Shown here in pieces: positions 32,899-47,800 of a stretch of 64,000 nucleotides of DNA (position 1 is the stretch's first letter; each line of letters opens with the position of its first letter). This stretch comes from Phoronis australis. Taxonomy: Eukaryota; Phoronida; Phoronidae. The stretch spans positions 345,695 to 409,694 of the forward strand of contig NMRA01000101.1 of NCBI GenBank assembly GCA_002633005.1, given 5' to 3'. The notes under the pieces are model-generated. The model did not search any database and was not told where the DNA came from. It was given only the letters and a program-made list of their open reading frames with translations. Made by a program: the position numbers and the translations under genes.

Positions 32899-35800
32899 CA
32901 CACACATGACAATCATAAGGAGCTCAGAGAACATTTTCCACCACTTTTGCTTTCCTACATGTTAAAAATTAAAGATTTATGCAAAATTTTTAATGCAATA
33001 AGTACTGAAATAGTGCACATGCCTGTTGAGCTGCTCAAGAATAGTAAATACATCCCAAGGACAAACCTCAGGGTGGTGATGCCTCTGGTGTATCACATCT
33101 TGTGCAAGGGTGGTGATTGGTGATACTGAACAGCGGCTCAAAAAGCTTATGGTATAGCACTGTAGGGTTACCGGTAAGGGTTTAAACTCCATTTTGTTTA
33201 TCACCTTAGTGACTCGGTACACTTGTTCAAGACAGCGCAAGTTTTTGGTTTGTGTGGGATGTCACAAAGGCTGTTTGCTTGAAAACCAAGACTATCTCTT
33301 TGAGTAGAGACAGAGGGCTCCCATTTAAATTGTCTGGTTGGTGACCATGTAGTTGATGTCTATAGACACCGGCAGAAGGCGATGCAATTTTCGTGTGAAC
33401 CAGTCAGTTGTGAATCCTGAGTAGAAGCCAGGCGAGGCAAAGAAAATTGTATTATAGTTAGCTCAAGAACTTGTGATTTATAGATGGTTCTGATGCACAG
33501 TGTTAACAGAGTGTCAAACTGTGTCTAGAATTGCATTGTTGTTGAGTTGGATACTTATTCTTGTTTTAAAACGACTCTTACAGATCACTGGTCATAGGTG
33601 TTTCTATATCTGTAGATTACAAGTGGAGCCTTTGGAATATTGATGAGGTTGGTTGTTAAAAGCTAACACTTAAGTTTCTGTACATCACACCACAGCACGC
33701 GTGCACCAAGGGGGGGCCTCGGGGGGCTCAAATGAGCCCTTCATTTGGCGAAGTAGGCAAAAAGGACTGCCTCAGAGAAACATAAATACAGAAAAAAGTA
33801 GAAAATGAGACAAAAGTTTACTGAAATGGCAGGAACTACCAAAATTTGGTAAATGTGCAATTCATAGCCTTGAATGACCCCATGAATTGTAGCAAAAGGT
33901 CCACATTTTCAAAAATCCAAGCCCCTCCATTTTTAGGCTGGATGCGCGCATGCTTAGGCAGTGGGTGGGCCTGGGTTGTCGTAAGGGGGTGGATGTCAAC
34001 CAGTTTTTTGAAAGAAAACTTGCATAGACCATTTCTTGTGGTTGTGTCTATAGAGGAGAGGGAACACTTTGGGCCCTGTTTATGACAGTACGATGCTAAG
34101 AAAACGTGGAGCTCCTGAATCCGAAATCTGAGTTACATCAAATTTAAAGTTAATGTTGCCTAATTGTTTTGTATCGCAAGCATCCAATAGGCAGTGCTTG
34201 TTGTGCAACTTTCAACAGTACATAGCGAGCTGAGATTGGTACCTTTGGAGGAAATTTTGCCATTTTGAAAGTCACATATTAATTTCTTGGAAAATTGTTG
34301 TGATGTGCCCAAAGGATAATAATTAAGTTCAAGTAAATGTGCTCTTTCAGATATTTTCTCACTGCAGGTGATCAAAAAGGAAAATGCCAAAGAAAGGTTA
34401 AAAAGTACGCTTGAAAACAGCAGTGATCAATTATGCTAGCGGTTCTGATGTTTTCGCTGAATGCAGAGATCATGAACTTATGACTCATAAGAAGATTCCA
34501 AATAAGGGCATTTCATCCAGTTTTAGTGGGACATCATGTATAACATCTGATGCTATAATTGGCTAGTAATGAATGGGGTTTGGAACGAATACGCAGTAAC
34601 TTAATTTGATTAGAGACTGTAATCTGGTGTGCTAAATTATTTCACCCAGGAACTGTAAGCAGTTCAGTGCCAGTGCCTAAATATATTTGTCAACTAAAAA
34701 ATTTTAGAACTTGGAGGTCATGTTTAGCAGGTTGAGCGATGAAAACTTGAAATCTCGTTTGGCGAGTGAAGTTTAACTGACATTACTGCCAGCAATTCGC
34801 ATTTTGCAAGCTGGTACTTGCCAAATGTGGTGCTGCTCCAAAATATGATATATTGATTTGCATCATTGAGGAAAGTTTACAATGGCAAGATCAAAGTTCA
34901 TTGTTCACGTGTGCCCTTAAGACACACAAAACTGTTGAAGCCCTTCCAGGTTACCTCTAGATAGAAACGGAAGTTTTTCTCTTTCACTATGATGTTGTTG
35001 ATGAAAACTACAGTACCTGATCCATGCACTGGCCTCTGTTTGTTTTGGTGATTCTTGTCATGCGTTTTCCAGTTCTGTTTGGGATTTTGGGCACATGATT
35101 TTGCCATTATGAACTGACAGTGAATGATGTAAATAATTTTAATGTAAGTAATAATGTTGGTGATAATATTAATTATGCCTGGGTAATGATGATGATAATA
35201 CTAACGTGTCACTTATTTAGCCCACAACATGGCACAGAAGGAAACTTTTGTCAAATTTCTCAGCAAAATGGAATTTAAATTTCTGTCATTTTTTGTGGTT
35301 TAGTTTGTATGGTAAATGTTTGATTATTTAAAGCAAGGCAGCAAGCTTTTGAGAAACTGAAAGATCGATGTTTTGGGAAATTATTTTTATACACAATGAG
35401 TGAAAAATTACTTTCAACATGAAAAGTGATTAGTAGCAGTGATAATTATCATTGTGGTTGTGTTAATATAGCTGCATATTAATTGTTATTAGTACGAGAA
35501 CTGTACATTTTGTTTAAAAATTTTGTTATAATCAACATAGATTGCAAGCCTATGTAAAGAATTATCTGGTTTCTTTTTAGAATTCAGAAGAGTATGAGAA
35601 AGCCATCCGTCCCTGTCATCAGCGGGCAGCCAACAGGATATTGAAGGGATGTCTAAAAAATGGCGGACTCTACATCAAACTAGGGCAAGGCTTGGTGTCT
35701 TTCAATCACATACTGCCAAAGGAGTATCTCTCGACACTTGAGGTACTACAGGATCAAGTGTTGAAGAGAGGACCTCATGAGGTTAGTACACGCAAATTGG

Positions 35801-38800
35801 GCTGAAATTCTATGGCAGTGGAGACTATAATTAGAGGCTCTTCTTTGTCATAGTGGTGAAGTTTATTGACTTGACTTCTGTCTCTGTTAGATCACATGGT
35901 AAGCTTCTCAGTTGTGCATAGTATCTCTCTATTCTCGTCAAGGTAGGTCCTGATCTTGAAGCTTAATCTTGATAAACCTGACCTCAGTTTTACTCAAATG
36001 AAGTGTGGATCCTAGGCTTGGATAGAACTGACAGTTTGTAATTACTTGAGACAATTGTCAGCAAGCAAAATAACCTGCTGTGACAAGCTGACCTGTTGAG
36101 CGTTGTTATAACCAATAACTAACTGGCAATTATTTCTGAGCCTACAAATCACATGTCATTGAGTAAGGGACTAGACAAGATCAACTGCATAACTGTAAGC
36201 CAAATTGAAGGTTAGTTTTTCGAGGCGGCTTTAACTAGTAAGAAAAAGTCTAGGACCTCAGCAACACATTCAATAAAACCAGTTGCCAATAATTATTAAG
36301 GGTGCATTTGAATTGACATGGGCATGGATTTAAAAACTATTTGTAAATTGTTCAGTTTTCTATTCAGCATTGTATTAACAGTGGCATTATTATAATTATT
36401 ACTATTATTTTGTGAATAGTATGTTGTGTGTGCTAAAAGTAGACATTTTCCTTCAAATAAAGGAAGTGGAACAACATTACAACAGTGCACTGCTCTTGTA
36501 TGTTTTTTTAAACAGTCTATTTAAGAGACTTTTGTTTGAATGGCGTGGTGTTTGTTTCAGATTGAACAGTTGTTCCTTGAAGATTTTGGCCAGTTACCCA
36601 ATGAAGTCTTCCGTAGTTTCGACAATGAACCCATAGCTGCTGCTAGCCTTGCTCAAGTCCACAAAGCTGTCACTCACGAGGGAGAAAGGGTGGCCGTCAA
36701 GGTAACAACACTCTCTGACCCCATTTACCTTCTCAAATGTCCTTTTCCTCATGTCTAAAATATGTTTCTGTTAGACTGAATCTATCATAATGGCAGACTT
36801 TTGGTATTAGCGCAAATTGTAATAAAAGAAAGAAACCGACTTCCATTTGATCTCGACTCAGATTGGGTGCACAGATATTTCCCATTACATAGTGGTTTAT
36901 TAAATTCAAAACAAAGAAATAAATCCCACTCTCAACCTCTTGCATTGTTTATTAATAATTAGTTTAAAAATAAGTTCACTGATTTATTTTAGCTTTTTGG
37001 TATCAGTTGCGATAAAATTTTCTCATTTCACCAGTTGCAGCCACTAAATGCTGTGCAGATTCTTCTTGGCATACCACTGCACATCAGTGAAAATTTGTTG
37101 GCATTATGATAGCAGGGAAGGTATTAAAATGCTGTTTATACCAGTATGTTGGAATGCCTGTCCACTAAAGACCTGATAGTTGTCTGGCAAGATAGTGAAT
37201 TTTGATGTGGTGTGGCTATTTCGAAAACTGGCTATTGGCAGTGTTTTGATACATAATATATTATTTATGGAGAATTCAAACCGTAATAAGCATATTCACA
37301 AACTCACCATTTTAATTGTCGTACAATAGCAATTTGTTTTCTTTGTTACTAACTGACCCTTGGCTATCTTGTTTTTGTTGATTGATACGACAATAAATGT
37401 TTCAAATTATTGTAGGTGCAGTATATAGATCTCCAGGACAGGTTTAAAGGCGATATACACACAGTGGAACTACTGCTAAAGTTAATAGGTTGGGTTCATC
37501 CAAAATTTAACTTTGCATGGGTGTTACAGGTATGTTCTAAATGAAGGCCTCTGACGTATCTTAGATTAATTAATTAAAACTACATTTTCCCTTGTTGATG
37601 GCGAAGCCAAAATTCAAACTAGGCCTTTTGTCCAAAAGAGTGCTCTCAAAAATTTCTTAATCGTGATATTGTGACTTATTCCTCTTGTTGCAAAGAATTC
37701 TTTTACCACTTTATGGGAAAAATGCTTCAGAAACTCACCCAGGCCATTTATGGGTGAAAACACTTTATGGGTAAAATAATGCTCCAGAGAATGGTGGTAA
37801 TAAATAGGTCTTTTAAGACTTAAAATTTCGTGATTAGGAAACTTTTGAGAGTCGTGCTCTAGATTTTGATTTAGCTAACAGTGTAAATGCAGTTCAAGAC
37901 AAAAGAAATCATTTAAAACACCATTTCCCTGTCATGACGGGTAATTCTGTAAACAATAGAAATGACTGGTGATAACTATTAGGGCAGCGAAATTATAAAT
38001 ACTGAATGTCTTAGTCACGTTATTAACTGTCCTGTTGATTCACCTTCATCCTATGTTATGAGGGAATGTCGGCGTGAGCAGGAATTACGAATCATTTTCT
38101 CTGAATACTTTTGGCTTGTGCTGTATATGCTTACCTTGTGTGTGCTTTTATTTGGTGTATTTTATGTCTGTAGGAATTAGGGTACATTGTGGACTAAAGA
38201 GTTGCACCAAACAGTTTGGTTGAACATTTAGATCAAATAGTAGAGTCTCGGCATTCATATTCATTGAGTACAAATTGTGCAAGGTTGTCTACAGAAATAT
38301 ATGGATTAAACTTGTTGCTTTTTATTCTGATAGAATAAATTTTTGTGATGTTTGAGAAATACTCAAACATTGCCAGTACTAAGGAAGCAGTGTCTCTTTT
38401 TCTTGATAATGGCTGGCACACAATGGGGGGTGGGGGGGTTATGGCCCACTGATTTGGTTATTAATTAAGGAGGTCTTTGACTATCGCGTAAACATACAGT
38501 TGTTCTTTATGAGCTCTTCATAGTCTAGCAACGAGCATAGTAAAAAATATTCGAATCAATGTGTGATATTGAATATTGTTGGGAGGGACTAGAAGGTTGT
38601 TGAACTTGCAGAATTTTAAAGCCAAAAATCACAGATGCTTATCAGTAATCTACAACGTCAAAAAAAAACTTGCCACGGACCAGGTGCCAGTTTAGAATTG
38701 GTCTCACTGTGTTTCTTATCACTAAAGTCATAAGTGAGATTGCGAAGCACTTCCAAAACATTATTGCTTAGGATTGTTAGCAGAAAGTTCTGTCAGTCAC

Positions 38801-41800
38801 CATATGTATGTGCTGAGAGCAATATGGTTGCTAGCAGGTTATACAATGGAATCAGCAAGTTTCCTACCAGAATACCAGAGGCTAACCATTCTATGGGATG
38901 TGTAGGATTTAAGCATTACTGTTTTGCGTGTTGTTATTGTCATTGCTATAATTTGCTTATTGTTATTGTTAAATTTCTTGTTATTTGAGAGTTAAAGCCA
39001 GCAACAATAAAAGAGATGTGTTGAAATTAATTAAGAATATCTGTTCTCTAGCTTTACTTTATTTTGGGTTACTTTACTGTACATACTAGAAGAGAATTGT
39101 GCGTAACATTATTTACTTCTTGCAGGATATTAAAGGAAACCTCGCTCAAGAATTGGATTTTGTAAATGAAGCCAAAAATGGTGAAAGATGCCAAAGTGAT
39201 CTCAAACATTTAGGTTACGTTTATGTTCCAAAAATCTACTGGGGGAAGACAACAAAGGTATGTGGTTTGAGGATTACTTACTGACATTTGTCTTATTTAA
39301 CATTATGTAGGAGCTTATTGACAAATCTGCATACTTAGACAAATATCTACACAAACTTTGTTGAAAACATGACAACTTTTTATTTGAAAGCTTGATACTG
39401 ATTCACTCGTAGTGTCGAAACAATCTCCTTTCTTCAGGTGTGCAGCCACATAGCAAAGCACAAAGAGACATAACAAACAAACGAATTAAAACACTAGCTG
39501 TATTTCGAGACTGCATGTCTCATCATCAGCCAATAAGTGGAATGAACATATACATAGCGAAATAAACAGTGAAATACACGTGACAGCTGGAAGAGGGGTA
39601 TACAAGTAGAGAGTGTGAATGCCACGCACGCAGTCTGGAAACATAGCTAGTGTTTTAATTTTTTTGTTTGTCATGTCTCTTGGTGCTTTGTTAAACAGCT
39701 GTACACCTGAAGAAAGGACATTGTTTCGACACTACTTGCCAATCAGAATCAAGCTTTCAAACAAAAAGTTATGTCGTGTTTTCAACGAAGTTTGTGTTAA
39801 CGAAGGGCTGCTACCGGACTATACAAATACCTACACAGTATTAAGTATTACATTTTCTAGTAGAAATCCTGTAAAAAACTTTATTGACTTTTTACCAGTT
39901 TGTTATTAATTGGGTCATGCGACCATGCTTTTTTCATTATTTAAAATTTATCAAAAAATGATGGTACATTGATACCAAAACAATGCTGTCAATAGGCATG
40001 ACCAAATTTCTTATGATACAAATGTTCAAGAGGATATCTCAAAGATGTTGCTATAATAGTTAACTAAAAGATTTTGTTTTTGTTTCATGTGACTTAAGAT
40101 TTGTTTCGTGAAAATATCATGTTTTTGTATCCCTCATGCCAGAGTGGTGCATTTTAAAAAGGATTCCTATCAATGCATAAAATATGGTGTCTGAAAGTTC
40201 CACTCAACCATTTTTGAGGTATGATGATTCAAAGTTAGCAATATTTTGAATTTTTTTATAAGTCACAAAATGTGGTATTAAGCGGAGATATTATGGAAAA
40301 TTCCCTTATAAAAACATGTGACCTACTGATTGTCTTTGTTCTTTATCACTAACTATAATTAATCGGAAAAGTAATAAAGCCTCAAGTTAATCACAGCTTG
40401 ACACTGTGGCAATGACCTTTAACCTCATTGCGCCTGTAGAGTTTCCTACGTCATACTGTGTTCCATTCTTGTTTTGCCTGCAACCAAAGGTCACCAACAC
40501 TGTTTCAGTTGGTTGTTAACTTCGTCTGTTTACCTGGAGTTACAGAGTTATAAGACACTGAAACAAACAACTTAATGTTTTGAGACATTGATTTTCTGTT
40601 TTCAAAAACTGGGAAATCTATTAGAAAATTTAAAGTTCTATCTCTTTTTGCTGGATTTTGACATAAATTCCATAAAAGTAATAAATAACGTGACCGTGTA
40701 AATTGCCTTTTTGATACATTTATGTTGCAGCTTCGTTTTAATAATAACTTGTTGCATGTCTTGTTGATAGTTGCTCAAAACCAGAAACTGAACAGAACCA
40801 CTTTCAGACATAAGTATACTTACAACTTCTTGAACATGCCTGCTGCAAAATGATCGTTGGTCGACTTGTGACCAAAATTGGTAACAAATTTGTTGCCGAA
40901 CGTTCTTAATTTTTTGCATTTAAAAATTACAATATCAGAACTATCATGGTATCTTTTACTGAAATTTTTAAATTCCACTCAAAAACTTGTGACAGAAATG
41001 TTATATCGTGGCTTTCATCCTTTTTGTGTCATTGTGGAAAACCAGGGTCTCTAAATGCTGGAAATGTTAGAACAAGACTATAGAGTGCATCAAATGATCA
41101 AAGGTTTTCTTTAAAGACCTTTTAGCCTGAATGTTTTACCATTTCACAAATTTTTAATAAAAATCTTCATTTTTGATACCTGCATAGTCTGGCTAAAATG
41201 CCTTCAAATAGAGTCCTCGATTGTCCTTTTAGCCAATAAATAACAGGCTTTGGTAGTTTCTAGTGAATATTTTGACATTTGCAAAAGTTAAAAATATGAT
41301 TTATAAGAAAAAAACATAGTCATTGACTAAAATCTTTAGGTACCATTTTTGTGCTAATAGTCAGTGTCTTTGCTCCTCAAAGATTTTGAAAATGTTTGGT
41401 TTCACGGGTTTTAGAAGATATTTGAAGAATTTAACCTCTGGTAAAATGGTAGTCAGTTGCCTTAATTGTTTTTCTTCTTTGATAAGTTTCAGACTCTCAT
41501 TTGTACTTTGCTTATGATAATACATCCCTTTAGATGTCTTAAACCAGTGACAGAGTAAGACTGTTATAACTTGTTGTTATCCTCACGTCTGTTGCAGAGA
41601 GTGCTCACAGCAGAGTTTATAGATGGTGTCAAGGTCAGTGACTGCAAGGGCATTAAGAAGCTTGGTCTCTCCAGCGCAGATGTAAGTTTAGTTGGGGTAT
41701 CCATGTATGTCTAGTTCGTTTAATTGCTAACGGTGTTTCACCTGTTATCACTTGTTTAAGTGATGAAGCTTAGTCTAAAAATATCAAATGGCTGCTCTAT

Positions 41801-44800
41801 GTAAATATATTATAACTGTTAATAATGTGGATGCATTCCTAAACATAATGGACAGTACAGTGAAAGTTGGAGTTTCAACTGTTCAGAATGATTTTTAGCC
41901 AGTTGAAACAGGGCAAAATGCAGTTTTAAGAAATTTTTAAATAAAATTGACAATAGGTTGTCATTATCTATGCTTGTTTCCAGGTGAACTATAAACTGGT
42001 AGCATGTTTCGCTGATCAGATATTTCACACAGGCTTCGTGCATGCTGACCCCCACCCTGGCAATGGTGAGTTGACAAACTTTGGTGAATGCTTGACCAAT
42101 GGCAGCTTTCCTATCCGTCATTGGGTTACTGTATTGCATATGCTGTGTTGCGTAAACTATATTGCATATGCTGTCTTCTGAACACAATATTAAAGTGGAA
42201 TGTTGATGTTTTTGAAATCGCTCTTGAACAATTTGGTATGTTTTACATAGTTTACCCTGAAGTATGTTTAAAATCGGTGTGTTCTTATGAAGATCAAAAC
42301 TAAATTCACGAAACTGGAAGTGTGATGCTGTGGGTTGAATGATCTGTCACTGGGCCACACTGCCTTTTCTAGTTTGCTATGTCAGTCACCATCATGACCA
42401 CCACCACCACCACCACGATCACCACCATCACCACCAAAATCACCACCATCACCACCACCATCACCATCACCACCACCATCATCATAACACACAGCCAAGG
42501 TCTTCTGTCTATTGTAGTGTCTGATTGCAACATTTATGATATTGCTGTTTCAGTATTTGTGAGGAAGAACAGTGATGGCACAGCCCAGCTTGTCATTCTT
42601 GACCATGGTCTCTACGAGCAGGTTCGACATGATCATCGTGTCTTCCTGGCTCATCTCTACAAGGCCATCGTATTCCGTGATGAGGACAGTATGAAGAAGT
42701 ACTCTCACCTGTTACAGGTCAAAGGTGAGACAATAGTGAACGCGACTGCTGAAGAGTTTGTGATCTTTATCAACTACTGACTAATAATACAACTTGTAGT
42801 ACTTAATTATAGCAAAAATTTGTGACAAGAAGTTTCAGGAGACCCTTTGTACTATGGAACTTTAGTATTGACTTTGAGGACTCCACATGTACACTTTCAG
42901 GGACCTTACAAGAAATGTCGTAATCTGTATTTTGGAGAGGGCTAATTTGTCTAAGGTGTGTACTGGAAACTCAAGACTATTTCCATATGTTCTAAAATAA
43001 AGTAGGGATCTATTAGCAGTTCTTGACTAGTAAAAGTTTTTTTCTGGTCTCAAAACTATTAGAAGTTTAAAAGTAGTCAGCTGTAATTTGTATATGACTA
43101 TCATAGCAGTTCCCTGAAGTAAAAGTTTTGAAATTTAGGATCTAAAGGCGATGGAGGTGAACATCAAAGAATTCAAACGTAACTTTTGATCATATACGAT
43201 AAACAATTAAAAATATACTTCAGAATTTGTGCATTTTAAAAAATGCAAACTGCTTGACTGTTTAGAGAATTGCGTAAATTATATAAACTGAAAAACATGA
43301 AATCATATAGCTGTGGCATGATTAACAAACAAATTTTATCTACACATTCCTCAGTTCCACTTAATACTTGTACTGAGGAGTCCAGAGTGTACTGTCAGTT
43401 TGTAGGCTACTTTTACAGTACAAAAATACAGACCTCGAGAAGGGTATCAGGTCATGTGAGTGTATTGTTACTCTCCCTTAGTTTATATGACCTGATATGG
43501 GCGAGTGATCGGCCTACTTGCTTGATTAAATGACAACTGATGTGTCTTTCCTGTGATTTCTTGTCTCTTATTAGATTGGCTTATTCTGCTTTGATGTATT
43601 GACATCGTCTTATGGCTTTGTTGTCAGGGTTAATGATTTCTAACAGTGTCTGTGATTGGACAGATCGCAAATAATGACATCTCACGTCCAGCCAGTTGGA
43701 ATGAAAAGTAATATTCCGCAACCAGGCTGTTCAATATTATGGTATATCGCAAGTTATTAAACTGTGGAGAACAGAATGTATCAGTGGTTATNTATGTGAA
43801 TGGGGAGTTGTTCTCAATAGCCGTAAAGACTAGGTGTCATTTTTGTTTTCTTTCTGTTTCTGTGATTAACTTTAGTTGAAGATTTAAAATTTGTACATGT
43901 AACACCATGTTTTATTTCTCTTTAATTTATCATTGATTATTATTATAATTGTTTTTCTATGTTTTTCTACTTTTTATTGTTCTTACTTTTTTCTTTATCA
44001 CTCTCTTGCTGGTGCTTTGAAGAGTTGCAATTAACAAATTTGCTTCACGTGCCTGCAAGCGGCTAGTGTTCCCTTGTGTTTCTAGACTATTACTGGTTCT
44101 GCTGTATGTTCACACAACGACATATAAACGTGAGCGGCGCGCCTGGCCTGTCAAAACGACTGCACGGTATGTCGAGGGCCCAATTCAAAAGCCTGCCCGC
44201 AGAGGAGAAAGAGGCATTACGCCAGGAACTGATGACCCTTCACGACACATTCTTTGTAATCATGAAGGACATGCCGTCGTCTTTTCTCTTCATGTTTAGG
44301 TATTGATTGTTTGCAACACCAGTTGTTACTTGGACACCAGACATTGTCATGCTGAGACAAGTGCCTGTCACAATGGGAGACTTAAAACAAAGTAATTGTG
44401 ACTGACCACATAATACGAGTGATCTGGATGCCACCTGGTGGTAGAGTGAGGAAAGTATACTGTTGAACTACCAGAGCACATAATTATGTACTGGATGTGT
44501 TCTGCTCAAACGAGAAACTCTTTCCTCATCAAGAAGAGGCCAGGAATGGTTTCCATGTAATTCAATGTTACCGCATTTCACTCGTTGCCTTTGAAAAATT
44601 TTCCTTGGTCTGTGTGCATAGTGAATATTCTAATATAACAGAAAGTCGAACAAAATTATGTAAAGTTACGACTTACATTGTACATTTTGCACTTGCAGTA
44701 TGACTGAATACAATGGGATTTGGTTCCTACATAGTTATGACACAAATACCAACATATTGTTTTGAAATTGCAGGCAATTGACTGTCATTTTATTGAAATT

Positions 44801-47800
44801 TGAGTAAAATATGGAAAGTTTTCTTGTGGCAACATGGCATTGTCTGATGTTTAAGTTTGCCTCTTCATCCTTTGTACTGCCATCTGTTGTAGCAGCAAAG
44901 CGATACCAACGCAGATAGCGTAACTGTAAACTGCATAACTGAAATGTTATGTTTCGATGTTTACATTGTCTTATCGTCGGGTACAAAACAAATTTGTTGT
45001 TATAGTGAATACTAGGGTGGAGAAATAGCACTCTGGTAGCCTGTGTGCCTGGTTGCATCGAATAGGGACACGGCAAGTTCTCTAAATCTTTTGTGTGTTT
45101 GTACTCACAGACGTAATCTTTTTCTATCATTTTATCTTTATTATGGACTCCTCCTTTAGTAAAAACTGAGCTCTGAGTTTAACGAAAATAAATAAGGACT
45201 TAGGTCTTAAATTTGGGAGAGTTATGTGAAAAGATCTCTGTTAATCTAATATTGAGAATTCAATGTAGAGTTCACCCTCTATTTGTATCAAATTCAAAAA
45301 TTGACTTTTTAATAAAACTAAAACAGGACAAGAAAAGACAGCTGGTGTTTTTACAAATCTGCAAATACACACTCAGTAGATTTAGGGAACTTAGTCGAGT
45401 CCCTATTTGGATTGTTTCGTGCAACCGGGCACAGCAAACCTCCAAAACCAGAAACTGGACTGTCAAGGACTGGAAACAACATGTATGTCAGGGAGTGGAA
45501 ACAACATGTCTGTCACATTCATGAATAAGTAGTTCTGGGCTTATTAAACAATGTTCACCAGTGCTCTCGAATTAATCAGCGTACTCCAAAATTTGGTTCT
45601 CCGACCACTGAACAATGTAGGAATCACAAAACATGGCTTACATGTCCCCCAAAAACATTTCATGAGCTGTGTTTGTGAATCGAGAGCTGTTTTTGCGGTA
45701 AGTGTTTGGGAGGCAGGTGAGTCCAGTTTTTGTGATGAGTTTGACAGCTGTGTTGTTTTGAACCGTTCACTACTTTAACATTGACAAGAGATCAGATACT
45801 GCTCTTGAACTTACCGTGGTTCACTTCAGATCATTCAGAATGTTTATGAGCCTGCTTAATGTATTGTTTCTCCACCCTGAATGCCACAGTTTGCGTTTGT
45901 GCTTTTTGGTTTACTGGTATCGCATTGTTGAGCTTGAGAAGATGGTTACACTAAACAGGTCATTTTTTATCACCCAAGACATGTCCCAACTATTTTCCAG
46001 ATCCTTACTTATTTTGTGAGATATTAGTTCAGCGGCCTATCAGACGGAGTACATATCAGCTGCCTAGTCGTATGACAGCTGATGAGTTGAAATACATGCA
46101 GGAGATGGCTTCTCAACACTTTGACAAAATTATGGCCGTCCTTCACGACATGCCACGTTCCCTACTCTACATGATTAGGTGCGTTTAAACAAGGACGCTT
46201 GCACTGTGCACTGTTAACTGTTAGCATGTTCTCCCTCGTAAATGTCCCAGGCTCTTAGAAAATACAATTTCAGTTGAGGTGCTAAGCTCAGTAAAAATAT
46301 TTCAAGTGATTTTACTTGATGATGCCAAACTGTTGTTAATGCATTTAAATTTGCATCAAATAGCACACACAACTTGAAATTTGTGACGACATCTAATTAC
46401 TATGTGTCAGCAAAATGGCTTAACCACTGCAAAATGTCAGAGTTCTTTCTTTTTTCAAAAGGGCATGATTAGTTTCAGTTGCTAAATTACAGGGATGGAT
46501 CCAGGTTATTTTAAAAGGGGGGTCGGATCAAGGATTTTTTTAAAAAGGGGTTCCAAGTCAACAATTTGAAAATACTAGATTTGATATCACTAAAATCAAG
46601 GCAAAAAAGGGGGGTTCCCGACTCCCTTGACCCCCCCTGGATCCGCCTATGAATTAGAAAACCTTAGGGCCACTAAAAGGTATAGGAATGGTACAGTTAT
46701 TAGGGAGGCAGGGCATGTGCTTTTGAGATCTGCTTTGTTTTTTGTTTGATAGGGTTGGTGAATTCTTAAAGGGGAATGTTACTTGTTTGAAGGTGTTTTT
46801 GGTCAATTTGTTGTTTTGTACTTAACTGTAACGAAAACATTTATTTGCTTCTACATGTACTTTTCTTTTATGGAAAAAAATTAAATATTTTACTTGTCCA
46901 CCATGTTTTGTCCTAAGCTGATGAAATTTCACCGTAGTTCAACCAACCTTTTGTCAAATATATTTTTGTTCTGTCTTCTGACATTATTGCACTAACCACG
47001 AATGCATTAAGGCAGGGCTGTCATGAGACACTTGGCTCGGAAGGAGTGAATTTACTCATAGTTTTCTCCAACAAATCAACAATAAAGTATCGCACAAATG
47101 AGAAAAAAATTTCTTACTACTTATCTCGCAGAATATGTCCAGTTCTGAACATTAGCAATTGTTATATGCTTGCATAATGTAGGTGCATTATGCTGTCATC
47201 TCCGTGTGTCCGTACATCCATCTGGTGTTAGCTGCTATATACAAAACCCCTTTATGGATCGTTCATGAAAGTTTACAGACGTCTTTGTATCATGAATAAG
47301 TGAACTTTCCAATGGACTCTACTACTGTTGTGCCCCCTTGTGGCAATTTTAGTTCGAGTTCCTTGACGGATTTTCATGAAATTTGGCAAATGGGTTTCTG
47401 TTTTGGAGACAATGACAACTTCCTATTTTCAGTTGGATTTTACATAATCTGTTCACCCTAGTGGTCATTTTTGTTATTTTTGTGTCTCTTTTTAACATCT
47501 GCCTCTATCTACCAAACCACTTGAATGATCATTAACGGTTTATTTGATATTGATTATCAGACAAATCGAACTACTGTCAGTGGCATCCCCTTTTGGCAAT
47601 TTTGTTTTTCTCTGTATCTACGTAGTTCTTTGATGATTTTCCTGAAGGTAGGTAGGTTTATATTGATGAGATGATGACACATTCCCGTTTTTGAATGGAT
47701 TCAACATGTTCAATGCTCCTTGGTGGCCTTTTTATTTTTTGCGTCTAGTTTTGGCGTCTGCCTCAGTCTCTATCCACCCATTCACTTGAAGGATCATTAT

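Noticed and set aside
39619-39909. 96-residue plus-strand frame in an ADCK5 intron
   Set aside because: Most of it is the right arm of a foldback element and is non-coding.
42339-42524. Histidine-rich open frame
   Set aside because: It is the translation of a CACCAY microsatellite within an ADCK5 intron, just upstream of a real exon. The repeat explains the composition.
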